Shown here: positions 14,354 to 23,699 of the stretch, piece after piece
How positions within the stretch are numbered: the first letter of the stretch is position 1
Layout of the letters: every line of letters begins with the position of its first letter
Source: an uncultured Methanomassiliicoccales archaeon
GTDB lineage: Archaea > Thermoplasmatota > Thermoplasmata > SG8-5
NCBI GenBank assembly: GCA_938004075.1
Contig: CALKWP010000019.1
Coordinates: 1 to 28,751 of the forward strand
DNA length: 28,751 nucleotides
Reading direction: 5' to 3'
Notes under the pieces: model-generated
Database searches by the model: none
What the model was told of the DNA's origin: nothing
Seen by the model: only the letters and a program-made list of their open reading frames with translations
Made by a program: the position numbers and the translations under genes

Positions 14354-16255
14354 ATGACAGCGGATGACAAGTACGATGCCGAGAAGATACAGGTCCTTGA
14401 AGGCCTGGAGGCAGTTAGGAAGCGCCCCAGCATGTACATCGGCAGCACGGACACGCACGGCCTGCACCATTTGGTGTACGAGGTCGTGGACAACAGCATT
14501 GACGAGGCCATGGCCGGATATTGCACGGAGATAAACGTATCCGTGAACCTGGACGGCACCGTTACTGTGCGGGACAATGGCCGAGGCATCCCGGTTGGCC
14601 CCCACCCGAAGTACAAGAAACCCGCCCTGGAAATCGTCATGACGAAACTTCATGCCGGCGGAAAGTTCGACAGGAAGAGCTACAAAGTTTCCGGCGGCCT
14701 TCACGGTGTCGGCGTCTCAGTGGTCAATGCCCTCTCTGAATGGCTGGAGGTCGTTGTGGAGCTCGATGGCAAATTCCACTCGATGAGATTCGAGAGAGGC
14801 AATGTCAAGGGCAAGATGAAAGTCTCTGGCAGCACGGAACGCCGCGGCACGACAGTCACATTCAAGCCAGACAAGGAGATATTCGAGACGGTTGAATTCG
14901 ATTTCAATGTTGTCCTAACCAGGATGAGGGAGCTCGCATTCCTGAACAGCGGACTCTGCATAACGGTCGAGAAGGAAGGCGACCCAGAGTCCAAGAACAA
15001 TTTCAAGTTCGAGGGCGGCATAGTCGAGTACGTTAAATTCATCAACAAAGCCAAGGTTGCCATGCACCCCGAGCCGATATACTTCTGCGGCAACAAGGGC
15101 GATACCCAGCTCGAGATTGCGATGCAATACACGGACAGCTACCGCGAGTTCATTCATTCCTATGCCAACAACATCAACACGATAGAAGGCGGAACCCATC
15201 TCAGCGGCTTCAAGTCCGCTCTCACCAGGACGCTCAACGATTACGCCAAAAAGAATAACTTCCTCACCGACAAGAGCATGACACTTGGCGGAGAGGACGT
15301 CAGAGAGGGCCTTACGGCCATTCTGAGCGTTAAGCTTTCCGAGCCGCAATTCGAGGGGCAGACCAAGACAAAGCTCGGCAACAGCGACATAAAGGGCATT
15401 GTTGAGACTCTTGTGAATGAGAAGCTTGCTGAATTCATGGAGGAGAACCCGAGAGTCGCGGAGGCATGCATCCAGAAGTCCATACTGGCAGCCCAGGCAA
15501 GGGAAGCTGCGCGAAAGGCGCGCGAACTCACCCGCAGGAAGGGATTCCTGGAGGGCGGTGGCCTGCCTGGCAAGCTTGCTGATTGCTCTGAGAAGGACCC
15601 ATCGAAGTCCGAACTTTACATCGTGGAAGGTGATTCCGCAGGCGGTTCCGCAAAGCAGGGCCGCAACAGGGAATTCCAGGCGATACTTCCGCTCAGGGGA
15701 AAGATCCTGAACGTCGAGAAGGCGCGTCTGGACAAGATACTCAGGAACAACGAGATTCGCACGCTGATAACCGCTTTCGGAACTAACATCGGCGAGGAAT
15801 TCAACCTTGAGAAGGCCAGGTACCACAAGCTCATACTGATGACCGATGCGGATATCGACGGTGCCCACATCAGGACGCTGCTTCTCACTTTCCTCTACAG
15901 ATACATGAAGCCGCTCATCGAAGCGGGATATGTTTACATCGCCCAGCCGCCGCTCTACCGCGTCTTCAAGGGAAAGCAGGAGCACTGGGTCTTCACAGAC
16001 AACGAGAAAAATGCCCTGGTGAAGGAACTCGGGGAAGGCTGGGGCGTGCAGAGGTACAAGGGCCTTGGAGAGATGAACGACCATCAACTGTGGGACACCA
16101 CGATGGACCCGGATAATCGGGTTCTGTTACAGGTGACTATCGGGGATGCCATGCTTGCGGACGAGCTGTTCACGATACTGATGGGCGACGCGGTGGAGCC
16201 GAGAAGGGACTTCATCACCACCCATGCCAAAGAAGTCGTGAATCTGGATGTGTGA
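14354..16255 (+). CDS. gyrB: DNA gyrase subunit B
   Basis: ATPase subunit of the A2B2 type IIA topoisomerase that introduces negative supercoils. At 633 residues it is bacterial-length. The GHKL ATPase motifs are intact: E43 and N47 in EVVDNSIDEA, D74 in RDNGRGIP, and the lid GGLHGVGVSVVNALS at 114-128. The TOPRIM part has EGDSAGGSAKQGRNR near 425, PLRGKILNVEKA near 446 and the metal-binding DADIDGAH near 497-504. The C-terminal RYKGLGEM motif is present. GGTGAG before the ATG is a Shine-Dalgarno site. It is followed after 10 bp by gyrA. Archaeal gyrases are held to derive from bacteria by old transfer; nothing in the codon use here suggests a recent event. Confidence 0.97.
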   Translation: MTADDKYDAEKIQVLEGLEAVRKRPSMYIGSTDTHGLHHLVYEVVDNSIDEAMAGYCTEINVSVNLDGTVTVRDNGRGIPVGPHPKYKKPALEIVMTKLHAGGKFDRKSYKVSGGLHGVGVSVVNALSEWLEVVVELDGKFHSMRFERGNVKGKMKVSGSTERRGTTVTFKPDKEIFETVEFDFNVVLTRMRELAFLNSGLCITVEKEGDPESKNNFKFEGGIVEYVKFINKAKVAMHPEPIYFCGNKGDTQLEIAMQYTDSYREFIHSYANNINTIEGGTHLSGFKSALTRTLNDYAKKNNFLTDKSMTLGGEDVREGLTAILSVKLSEPQFEGQTKTKLGNSDIKGIVETLVNEKLAEFMEENPRVAEACIQKSILAAQAREAARKARELTRRKGFLEGGGLPGKLADCSEKDPSKSELYIVEGDSAGGSAKQGRNREFQAILPLRGKILNVEKARLDKILRNNEIRTLITAFGTNIGEEFNLEKARYHKLILMTDADIDGAHIRTLLLTFLYRYMKPLIEAGYVYIAQPPLYRVFKGKQEHWVFTDNEKNALVKELGEGWGVQRYKGLGEMNDHQLWDTTMDPDNRVLLQVTIGDAMLADELFTILMGDAVEPRRDFITTHAKEVVNLDV

Positions 16256-16265
16256 GGTGCTTAAG

Positions 16266-18845
16266 ATGACAAAAGAACCCGAGATAAATGAAGATACAAA
16301 GGGCCTGAGGGTCGTCCCAAAGCCGATCGAGCAGGAAATGAAGAAATGCTACATCGATTACGCCATGAGCGTCATCGTGTCCAGGGCGCTTCCCGATGTG
16401 CGCGATGGCCTGAAACCGGTTCACAGAAGAATCCTACATGGCATGAACGAGCTGGGCGTCGGCTACAACCGCCCATACAAGAAGTCGGTGAGAGTGGTCG
16501 GTGACGTCCTGGGTAAGTACCACCCCCACGGCGACCAGGCGCTTTACGGCGCATTGGTGAGGATGGCGCAGCCGTTCTCCCTCCGTTACACTTTAGTGGA
16601 TGGCCAGGGTAATTTCGGTAGCGTGGACGGTGACAGTGCAGCAGCAATGAGATACACCGAATGCCGCATGATGCGCACGGCTGAGGAAATGCTGGCCGAC
16701 ATCGATAAGGACACCGTGGAATTCGTTGACAATTTTGATGGCAGCTTCAAGGAACCGACTGTCCTGCCCAGCAAGCTTCCCAATCTGCTGATTAACGGAA
16801 CCGCGGGAATTGCCGTGGGAATGGCCACCAACATGCCCCCGCATAACTTGACTGAGGTCTCTGACGGGATAATGCATCTCATAGACCACCCGGATGCCGA
16901 GATTTCCGACCTGATGGAATTCGTCAAGGCTCCAGACTTCCCCACCGGAGGCACGATATACGGAATCGCCGGAATAATGGAAGCCTACAACACCGGAAGG
17001 GGTCGCATCAGGGTCCGGGCGAAAACGAACATCGAGGAGCACAACGGCCGCACAAGAATCATCGTCACGGAAATCCCATACCAGGTCAACAAATCCAAGT
17101 TGATAGAGAACATCGCGGAACTCGTCAAGAACAAGAAGATAGAGGGCATAACCGACCTCAGGGATGAATCCGACCGCACTGGCATGCGCATCGTCATCGA
17201 GCTCAAGAAAGGCGCAATGGAGGAAATCGTCCTCAACCAGCTCTTCAAGCACACCCAGATGCAGGACACGTTCGGCATAATCAACCTTGTTCTGGTCAAC
17301 AATGAGCCGAAAGTTCTCAACCTCAAGGAACTCATGGTATATTTCATCGAGCACCGCAAAGAGATAGTCACCAGGCGGACGGCATTCGACCTGAGCAAGG
17401 CAAAAGCCAGGGCCCACATCCTGGAAGGCCTTCTCAAGGCGCTGGAGAACATTGACGATGTCATAAACCTGATACGCAAGGCCAAGAGCCCGGACGAAGC
17501 CAGGGAGGGCCTCACTCACACATTCCTTCTATCCGATGAACAGGCCAAGGCGATACTGGAGATGCGGTTGAGCAAGCTCACCAACATGGAGCGCCAGGGC
17601 ATCAAGGACGAGTATTCGATGCTCATTAATGTGATAACCGACCTCACCGACATTCTGGCCAAACCAGAGCGTGTCCTGAAGATCATCAAGGAAGAGCTCG
17701 CAGAACTGAGAGAGAGGTACGGCGACGCGAGGAAAACGGACATCGTTGTCAATGCCGATGACATGGACATCGAGGACCTCATCCCGGAAGAGGACGTGGT
17801 CATCACCATCACCCATACTGGCTATGTGAAACGCCTGCCAGTGGATACCTACAAGCAGCAGCGCCGCGGCGGCGTGGGCCTCATGGGAATGGAGACTAAA
17901 GAGGAAGATATCGTCACGAAGATGTTCGTCACCTCAACCCACGATTACGTGATGTTCTTCACCAGCAAGGGCCGGGTATTCTGGCTCAAGGCATACCGCA
18001 TACCTGTCGGCGGCCGCCATGCCAAGGGCAAGGCCATAATCAACCTCCTGCCAAGGCTGGAAGAGGGCGAGAAGGTCACCACCGCAATGCCCATACGGAC
18101 GTTCGATGACGGCCACTGGCTGATGTTCGCGACCAAGAAAGGCATAATCAAGAAGACAAAACTTTCGGCATACAGCAATCCCCGAGTCACAGGCATCTGG
18201 GCAGTGAAATTGCGCGACGGCGACGAACTCGTTCGCGTCGCGCTCACAGACGGCACCAAGCAGGTCATAATGGCATCCGCCAATGGCCAGGCGGTACGCT
18301 TCAACGAAACGGACGTGCGTTCGGTGAGCAGGCATTCCATCGGTGTCAAGGGAATGACCCTCCGCAAGGGCGACCTGGTCGTCTCGATGGAGATAATCGG
18401 TTGCGATGAGGATTCGCTGTTGACCATAACTGAGAATGGCTACGGAAAGCGCACCCCTGTCGGCGATTACCGCAAGACAAAGCGCGGCGCGAAAGGCGTC
18501 ATGACCATCCGCACCAGCGACAGGAACGGTAAAGTGGTCGCAGTCCGCAAGGTGGAGGATGATTACGAGCTGATCGTGACATCGGAATCCGGAATGGTCA
18601 TCCGCATGCCCATATCCGACATCCGCGAGATAGGCCGTGCCACCCAGGGCGTCCGCATCATGCGCATCCGCGAGGACGACAAGGTAATAACCGTGGCCAA
18701 GGTCATGAAGTCCGAGGAGGAGGAAGAGGTGCTGGAGGCCGCTGAAGCCGAAGGCGGCTCTGTCGCTCCCGCTGAAAAGAAGAAACTCTCGGACGCGGAG
18801 TTCGCCGGGCTGAAAGAGGAGAACGGGAACGGCGAATCTGAGTAA
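16266..18845 (+). CDS. gyrA: DNA gyrase subunit A
   Basis: DNA breakage-reunion subunit of gyrase. The catalytic tyrosine is Tyr130 in AAMRYTECRM. The N-terminal winged helix shows DYAMSVIVSRALPDVRDGLK and HRRILHGM, and YHPHGD is intact. The C-terminal wrapping domain has a GyrA box written QRRGGVG (about 531-537; the canonical form is QRRGGKG) followed by the beta-pinwheel repeats, so it is gyrase rather than topoisomerase IV. The frame is open from an ATG at 16248 overlapping the gyrB stop, but ATG 16266 is preferred because GAGGTG lies 6 nt before it, giving 859 residues. The last 40 residues are acidic (KSEEEEEVLEAAEAEG). It is the partner of gyrB and co-transcribed with it. Confidence 0.97.
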   Translation: MTKEPEINEDTKGLRVVPKPIEQEMKKCYIDYAMSVIVSRALPDVRDGLKPVHRRILHGMNELGVGYNRPYKKSVRVVGDVLGKYHPHGDQALYGALVRMAQPFSLRYTLVDGQGNFGSVDGDSAAAMRYTECRMMRTAEEMLADIDKDTVEFVDNFDGSFKEPTVLPSKLPNLLINGTAGIAVGMATNMPPHNLTEVSDGIMHLIDHPDAEISDLMEFVKAPDFPTGGTIYGIAGIMEAYNTGRGRIRVRAKTNIEEHNGRTRIIVTEIPYQVNKSKLIENIAELVKNKKIEGITDLRDESDRTGMRIVIELKKGAMEEIVLNQLFKHTQMQDTFGIINLVLVNNEPKVLNLKELMVYFIEHRKEIVTRRTAFDLSKAKARAHILEGLLKALENIDDVINLIRKAKSPDEAREGLTHTFLLSDEQAKAILEMRLSKLTNMERQGIKDEYSMLINVITDLTDILAKPERVLKIIKEELAELRERYGDARKTDIVVNADDMDIEDLIPEEDVVITITHTGYVKRLPVDTYKQQRRGGVGLMGMETKEEDIVTKMFVTSTHDYVMFFTSKGRVFWLKAYRIPVGGRHAKGKAIINLLPRLEEGEKVTTAMPIRTFDDGHWLMFATKKGIIKKTKLSAYSNPRVTGIWAVKLRDGDELVRVALTDGTKQVIMASANGQAVRFNETDVRSVSRHSIGVKGMTLRKGDLVVSMEIIGCDEDSLLTITENGYGKRTPVGDYRKTKRGAKGVMTIRTSDRNGKVVAVRKVEDDYELIVTSESGMVIRMPISDIREIGRATQGVRIMRIREDDKVITVAKVMKSEEEEEVLEAAEAEGGSVAPAEKKKLSDAEFAGLKEENGNGESE

Positions 18846-18936
18846 GTTCGCCAATTTACATTTCAGAACCAATGAATCCCCGAAACACTTATACTCTCCT
18901 AGATTGATTGTCAATGGGCAGAACCTAGGTGAGAGA

Positions 18937-21900
18937 ATGAAAAAATTATTCGCAATCATCTTGTGCGCCATGCTGATATTCAGCGGCGCAGTGGCGATGA
19001 CGGGGAACGGGGCGGAAGCAGCGGATGTGCCGGATAAAACCAACGCAAGCTACGTCATAACGAACGTCTGGGAACTACAGAACATGAGCCTGGACCTGAC
19101 GGGGGACTACACCCTTGCCAACGACATAGACGCGAGCATCACACAGACGTGGAACGCGGGCGCGGGGTTCGCGCCGGTCGGCAACAACACATACAGATTC
19201 AACGGCAGCTTCGACGGCAATAACTACACAATCACAGGGCTGTATATCAACAGACCCAGCACATACTATGTTGGACTATTCGGATACACGGGCTTGGGTG
19301 CAATGGTGAAGTATGTGGGACTTTCAGGCAACAACATAACAGGGGACTACAATGTCGGCGGGTTGGTTGGCCGCATGGACAGCGGCACGATGACCAATTG
19401 CTTTGTCAAAGGTTCAATAACTGGAACGCACGTTTATGTCGGTGGGCTCATCGGAAGATGCGTAAGCAGCACAGTATCCAACTCTTACTCCTCCGGAACC
19501 GTTAAAGGTATATATTATCTCGGCGGACTCGTCGGAGAGCTCCACACTGGCTCGATTACACACGCATACTCCAGGAGCAATGTGAACGGAGAGTGGTACA
19601 TCGGCGGACTGGTGGGGAATATCTTTAACAGTTTGGTGTCAAATTCATATGCCCTCGGAAGCGCATACGGTTGGGGCTATCTCGGCGGATTCATAGGATT
19701 AAATTCCGGCACTTCCATAGTGACCAACTGTTACTCGACTGGGCTCGTGACCGGCCTGGTCTCAGAATTTGGCGGCCTCATGGGATACAGCTTTGGCACA
19801 GTCACAGACTGCTTCTGGGACGTCCCATCCTCCAATCAGGTTACCAGCGCAGCCGGAACAGGCAAAACGGACGCGGAGATGAAAGCCCAGGCAACATTCA
19901 CGGGCTGGAACTTTACCACCGTTTGGGCTATCAAGGAGGGCGTCACCTACCCGCTCCTCAGATGGCAGTTGTTCGCAGGGGGCGATGGCACGGCCGCCAA
20001 CCCCTTCATCATCACCAACGTCTGGGAGCTTCAGAACATGAGCATGAACGTGGCGGCGAACTATACGCTGGGGAATGACATCGACGCCTCGGCCACGGTG
20101 AACTGGAACGGTGGAAGCGGGTTTATTGCAATCGGTCCGACCACCGACAGATTCACCGGCAATTTCGATGGCCAGAATTTCACAATCACGGATTTCAACC
20201 AACACGGAACTGTTGCTATGAAAGGGCTCTTCGCATATGTCAGAGGAAACGCTACCATCAGAAATGTGCGTATGGTTGACGCCAACATCACAGGTCAGAA
20301 TTATGGCGGTGTGCTGGCGTCATGGGTGGATTCTGTTCCGGGTAACCGAGTCACCGTCTCGAATTGCCATGCTTCTGGCACAATGACAGGAATACACGAC
20401 GGAGGGGGACTTTTCGGGTGGGTTGTCGAGGCAGACATATTGCATTGCAGCGCAGACGTTACCGTCGATATGGATGGAGACCGCGTTGGAGGGCTTGCTG
20501 GAACCGTGCTAGGGGGACCGGCAGGGACCTTATTCGACGGGTGCAGTGCCTCAGGGAATATCAGAGGCACATGGATGGTAGGGGGCCTTGTTGGCGGTAC
20601 TGATAACCATAATTCATTCAAAAACTCACACGCCACCGGTGTGGTGATTGGTGAATACGTCGGTGGATTCATTGGAGAGTGTACCAGCACGATATCAAAC
20701 TGCTATGCCACGGGAAACGTGAGCGGCGGGACCGGGTCTACTGGCGGATTTGCAGGATACTGTACTGGTATAACAACAAACTGCTACGCAACGGGAAGCG
20801 TGAGCGGGATTGAATTTGTGGGAGGATTTGCTGGGATTGGCGGCAAGATTTCAAGCTGCTATGCTACGGGGAAGGTTAGCGGACAAAATACTGTGGGGGG
20901 ATTCGTAGGAATTAATGAAGGAGGTATAGAAGATTCATATGCCACGGGACCTGTGAATGGTTCTTCTATTGTAGGCGGATTCGTAGGAATCAACTATCAA
21001 ACAATCTCCTGCTCCTATTCCATCGGAACCGCCAGCGGCTCCGACCAGGTCGGTGGGTTCGCCGGAAACAATTCCGGTGGCACAATAACCGACTGCTTCT
21101 GGGACGTCGAAACGTCTGGAACTGTGACGGGAATCGGGGGCGGGACTTTGACAGGGGCTTCAGGCAAATCCACTTCCGAGATGATGGCCTTTTCCACATT
21201 CTTGGTGGGCTGGAACTTTGCGAGCGTCTGGGCAATCAAGGACACCTTCACATACCCGTTCTTCAGATGGGATTACAGAAACGACGCTCCAACCAGTTCC
21301 GACGACCACTACTCCGCAAGCGAGAGAACAATCCTGAACGTCGCCGCGCCCGGCGTACTGGCGAACGACGACGACCCAGACCTGCATGCATGGGCCGCCG
21401 ACCTGCGGGACGTCCTGGAGGTTGCGGACGAAACGACCACGAGCGCCTTTGGAGCCGACATCACCATATTCGCAGACGGTTCCTTCACGTACGACCCGAC
21501 AGGCTCGGCCGCGATACTCGCGCTGGGCCCGGGCGAGACGCTGGTCGATTCCTTCACCTATGGAGTAGTCGACAGCAAGGACGAGACAGACACAGCCACC
21601 GTATTCATCACCGTCACCGGCCTCAACTATGCCCCGGTTACCGCCGGGGATTCCGCAGCCATAGGGGAGGACGCGCTCCTCTCCGTTCCGGCGGCGGGCT
21701 TGCTGGCCAACGACATCGACAGCGACGGGGACATCGTCTCGGCCGTTCCGAGCGCATTCACGAACGCGAAGGGCGCAACCATCGTAATAAACGCAGACGG
21801 CTCGTACTCGTACGACCCGAGGCCGTCCGCGGCGATGCAGGCGCTGGCAGTAGGCGAATGGCTGCTGGACTCGTTCACTTACACGGTCTTGGATCCGTAC

Positions 21901-22749
21901 GGCGCGATGGCGGCAGGCACGGTGACAGTCAATGTCACCGGCGCCAACGACGCGCCTTCGATAACAACGCCCAACATCGTCGAGGTCATCGAGGGGGCAG
22001 CATACTCAGTGGATTACGGCGCGATAGACGTTGACGCGTCCGATGCGCTGTTTTGGTCCCGCACCACGAGCGCCTCCTGGCTCGGGATCGACCCTGTAAC
22101 CGGAGTTCTGAGCGGAACGCCGCAGCCAGGCATTTTCACGGTGAACGTCAGCGTCAGTGACGGCCACGGCGGCTCGGACTGGACGACCTTCACCCTCACG
22201 GTGCACGCCGACACGGACGGCGACGGCACGCCAAACTACCTGGACGATGACGACGATGGCGACGGGTGGGGTGATTACGTCGAGAACCTCGGCGGGACCG
22301 ACCCGCTGGACCCAGCCTCGGAGCCGGCTGACGCGGACGGCGACGGCATCGCCGACTTCATGGACCCGGATTTCCTGGTGACGACGGTATGGAACAACGC
22401 GACTGTGTGGAATAACCTGACGATTCCCGAATACCACAACAATACTGTCTGGAACAATCAGACCGTCCCGGAATATCTCAACACTACCGTTTGGAACAAC
22501 CAGACAATCCCGGAATACCATAACACCACGGTCCCCGAGTACCTCAACACCACCGTCTGGAACAACGGCACAGCCGCGGTTCAGGCCGAGACGCCCCTCT
22601 GGGCCTGGGCCGCCGTTATCGCGGCCGTGGCGATGGGCGCTGTGGCATTGGTGCTGGCGGTGAGGAGGCCGGGCGGCAAAAGACCTGAGGATGCTCCCGA
22701 GCCGGAGCCAACTGCTGAGCCGCAGCCCGGGGAGCCCAAGGAAGGCTAA
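18937..22749 (+). CDS. giant GLUG-repeat / VCBS-like surface protein with glycosylated stalk
   Basis: A surface protein of 1270 residues. ATG 18937 follows AGGTGAG and starts a clean signal peptide (MKKLFAIILCAMLIFSGAVA). Two homologous blocks of about 310 and 420 residues follow. Each opens ITNVWELQNMS...NDIDAS, carries many GLUG repeats (VGGLVG / VGGFVGxN) forming a beta-helix, and closes with DCFWDV then a GWNF..VWAIK...YP..RW segment. After these come two VCBS/cadherin-like repeats (ADGSFTYDP, ADGSYSYDP), an Ig-like domain (DPVTGVLSGTPQPG), a calcium-loop segment (DTDGDGTPNYLDDDDDGDG), a sequon-rich stalk and a C-terminal span (LWAWAAVIAAVAMGAVALVL). GLUG and VCBS domains suggest adhesion. 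The gene overlaps the end of the convergent GNAT gene by 4 bp. The TATA-like ACTTATACTC lies near 18886-18895. Confidence 0.9.
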   Translation: MKKLFAIILCAMLIFSGAVAMTGNGAEAADVPDKTNASYVITNVWELQNMSLDLTGDYTLANDIDASITQTWNAGAGFAPVGNNTYRFNGSFDGNNYTITGLYINRPSTYYVGLFGYTGLGAMVKYVGLSGNNITGDYNVGGLVGRMDSGTMTNCFVKGSITGTHVYVGGLIGRCVSSTVSNSYSSGTVKGIYYLGGLVGELHTGSITHAYSRSNVNGEWYIGGLVGNIFNSLVSNSYALGSAYGWGYLGGFIGLNSGTSIVTNCYSTGLVTGLVSEFGGLMGYSFGTVTDCFWDVPSSNQVTSAAGTGKTDAEMKAQATFTGWNFTTVWAIKEGVTYPLLRWQLFAGGDGTAANPFIITNVWELQNMSMNVAANYTLGNDIDASATVNWNGGSGFIAIGPTTDRFTGNFDGQNFTITDFNQHGTVAMKGLFAYVRGNATIRNVRMVDANITGQNYGGVLASWVDSVPGNRVTVSNCHASGTMTGIHDGGGLFGWVVEADILHCSADVTVDMDGDRVGGLAGTVLGGPAGTLFDGCSASGNIRGTWMVGGLVGGTDNHNSFKNSHATGVVIGEYVGGFIGECTSTISNCYATGNVSGGTGSTGGFAGYCTGITTNCYATGSVSGIEFVGGFAGIGGKISSCYATGKVSGQNTVGGFVGINEGGIEDSYATGPVNGSSIVGGFVGINYQTISCSYSIGTASGSDQVGGFAGNNSGGTITDCFWDVETSGTVTGIGGGTLTGASGKSTSEMMAFSTFLVGWNFASVWAIKDTFTYPFFRWDYRNDAPTSSDDHYSASERTILNVAAPGVLANDDDPDLHAWAADLRDVLEVADETTTSAFGADITIFADGSFTYDPTGSAAILALGPGETLVDSFTYGVVDSKDETDTATVFITVTGLNYAPVTAGDSAAIGEDALLSVPAAGLLANDIDSDGDIVSAVPSAFTNAKGATIVINADGSYSYDPRPSAAMQALAVGEWLLDSFTYTVLDPYGAMAAGTVTVNVTGANDAPSITTPNIVEVIEGAAYSVDYGAIDVDASDALFWSRTTSASWLGIDPVTGVLSGTPQPGIFTVNVSVSDGHGGSDWTTFTLTVHADTDGDGTPNYLDDDDDGDGWGDYVENLGGTDPLDPASEPADADGDGIADFMDPDFLVTTVWNNATVWNNLTIPEYHNNTVWNNQTVPEYLNTTVWNNQTIPEYHNTTVPEYLNTTVWNNGTAAVQAETPLWAWAAVIAAVAMGAVALVLAVRRPGGKRPEDAPEPEPTAEPQPGEPKEG
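22387..22572 (+). repeat. VWNNxT / PEYxNxT tandem stalk repeats in the GLUG protein
   Basis: Within 62 residues, VWNNxT occurs five times and (I/V)PEY four times, giving nine N-x-T sequons. Codons for the repeated residues differ between copies, so the repetition is kept at the protein level rather than being a recent DNA duplication. It lies just before the membrane anchor and would form a densely N-glycosylated spacer. Confidence 0.85.
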
Positions 22750-23285
22750 TCCAGGTACCGCGCCATCTCTAGCCTGACCTCGTTCCTGGCGATGTCGTCA
22801 TTGAAATAGCATGAGGCATCGAACCCTGCCAGCTCAAATCCCATCTTCCTGTAGAACGCGATGGCCTTGAGGTTGCTGGTCTGCGTCTCCAGGATGATTC
22901 TGCGGGCGCCCAGCTCCTTCGAGCGGGATATGCAGAGTTCCATGAGCGCCTTTCCCACGCCCATCCTGCGGAACTCGGGCAGGACATCAATATCCCAGAC
23001 CCTGGCGCTCTGGTTCCATTCCTGGAATTCGAACTGGATAAATCCTGCTTCCTTCTCATCAACGTACGCAAAATGAATCTCGGATTTTCCCTTGTAATCC
23101 GTCACAATCTTCTCAAATTCCCTCTTATGGAATGTCTCCGGGAAATTCTCCCTGGTCAGGTCTATGGTCCAGCCGTCCTCTTTTTCCGTGATTTTGACTC
23201 TGTAATGGCCTGGCGACTCATACTGAAAAACACACACCCTGCCTGCCAGGTGTTCCGGGTCGATCTTCCTTATCTCAATATTCAC
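22746..23285 (-). CDS. GNAT-family N-acetyltransferase
   Basis: An acetyl-CoA-dependent acetyltransferase of 179 residues. Motif A is VWDIDVLPEFRRMGVGKALM with the R-R-M-G-V-G pyrophosphate loop. Motif B shows RRIILETQTSNLKAIAFYRKMGFE, and a variable N-terminal half precedes them. The LETQTxN segment and the C-terminal NEVRLEMARYL resemble streptothricin-acetyltransferase-like members, but the acceptor cannot be read from sequence. Another small amine or a protein N-terminus is possible. It ends inside the stop of the GLUG gene. A TATA element (23309-23316) centred about 27 bp before the ATG suggests a leaderless start. Confidence 0.85.
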   Translation of the reverse strand: MNIEIRKIDPEHLAGRVCVFQYESPGHYRVKITEKEDGWTIDLTRENFPETFHKREFEKIVTDYKGKSEIHFAYVDEKEAGFIQFEFQEWNQSARVWDIDVLPEFRRMGVGKALMELCISRSKELGARRIILETQTSNLKAIAFYRKMGFELAGFDASCYFNDDIARNEVRLEMARYLD

Positions 23286-23308
23286 GGCATGGCTAATGCC
23301 GCATGGCT

Positions 23309-23316
23309 ATTTTAAT
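23309..23316 (-). promoter_or_regulatory. TATA box of the GNAT gene
   Basis: On the minus strand TTAAAATA is centred about 27 bp before ATG 23285, the spacing of a leaderless archaeal promoter. GCATGGCTA is repeated twice between the TATA box and the start. Confidence 0.5.
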
Positions 23317-23325
23317 TTTGACCGC

Positions 23326-23475
23326 TCACACAGTTCTGGCGAACGCGCGCCTGCCGCTCTGCGTCAGCATGCCCAGGAACACCCTTGCTTCATCAGGGCT
23401 CCTGAACATAGCCAGCGGCCGCTCGTCCTCGGCGCCATCCCTCTTTATGAATATCTCGTATATCACGATGAACAT
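23326..23475 (-). CDS. small unknown protein, 49 aa
   Basis: Third gene of a small-protein trio. The ATG at 23473-23475 is preceded by a strong Shine-Dalgarno site (GGAGG, 7 nt spacing). The product begins with a hydrophobic strand (MFIVIYEIFIKRDG), then a polar stretch with FRSPDEARVFLGM, and ends basic (RRAFARTV). I do not recognise it. The well-placed ribosome site and protein-like composition argue that it is real. The end ARTV resembles ARTA at the end of the neighbouring 60-aa protein. Confidence 0.6.
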   Translation of the reverse strand: MFIVIYEIFIKRDGAEDERPLAMFRSPDEARVFLGMLTQSGRRAFARTV

Positions 23476-23509
23476 TGTTTTTCCTCCAATAAATAAATTT
23501 GGAGCGGCC

Positions 23510-23692
23510 TCACGCTGTTCTGGCCGCCCCTATGCTCGGCCTCCTGCTGCCGATGTGGAATATCGCTGCCAGCCTCTTCCTTCTGGCTTCCCTGAGCCTC
23601 AAGCCGCGCTCCTCTATCATCCGCAGCTCGAGGTACAGGTCCCCGTAGTACAACGGGGTGCCTCTGTGGTATTCCAGGTCATTCAATCGCAT
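23510..23692 (-). CDS. small basic unknown protein, about 60 aa
   Basis: Second gene of the trio. Either the ATG at 23692 or the GTG just before it could be the start. GAGGTG lies immediately upstream and is unusually close, so initiation may depend on coupling to the preceding gene, whose stop is only 4-7 nt away. The product is rich in Arg, Leu and Tyr, with a likely amphipathic helix (LELRMIEERGLRLREARRKR). No known family is recognised; nucleic-acid binding is only a guess from its charge. Confidence 0.55.
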   Translation of the reverse strand: MRLNDLEYHRGTPLYYGDLYLELRMIEERGLRLREARRKRLAAIFHIGSRRPSIGAARTA

Positions 23693-23699
23693 CACCTCT

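Noticed and set aside
14915..16087. A 390-codon open frame antisense to gyrB
   Set aside because: It lies fully inside gyrB, whose motifs are all intact. The antisense translation has no recognisable family and follows from GC-skewed codon use. Similar antisense frames over gyrA and the TPR genes were dropped for the same reason.
22387..22572. CRISPR-like or tandem DNA repeats
   Set aside because: The repetition is at the protein level (VWNNxT/PEY); DNA copies differ in codons and there are no uniform spacers.
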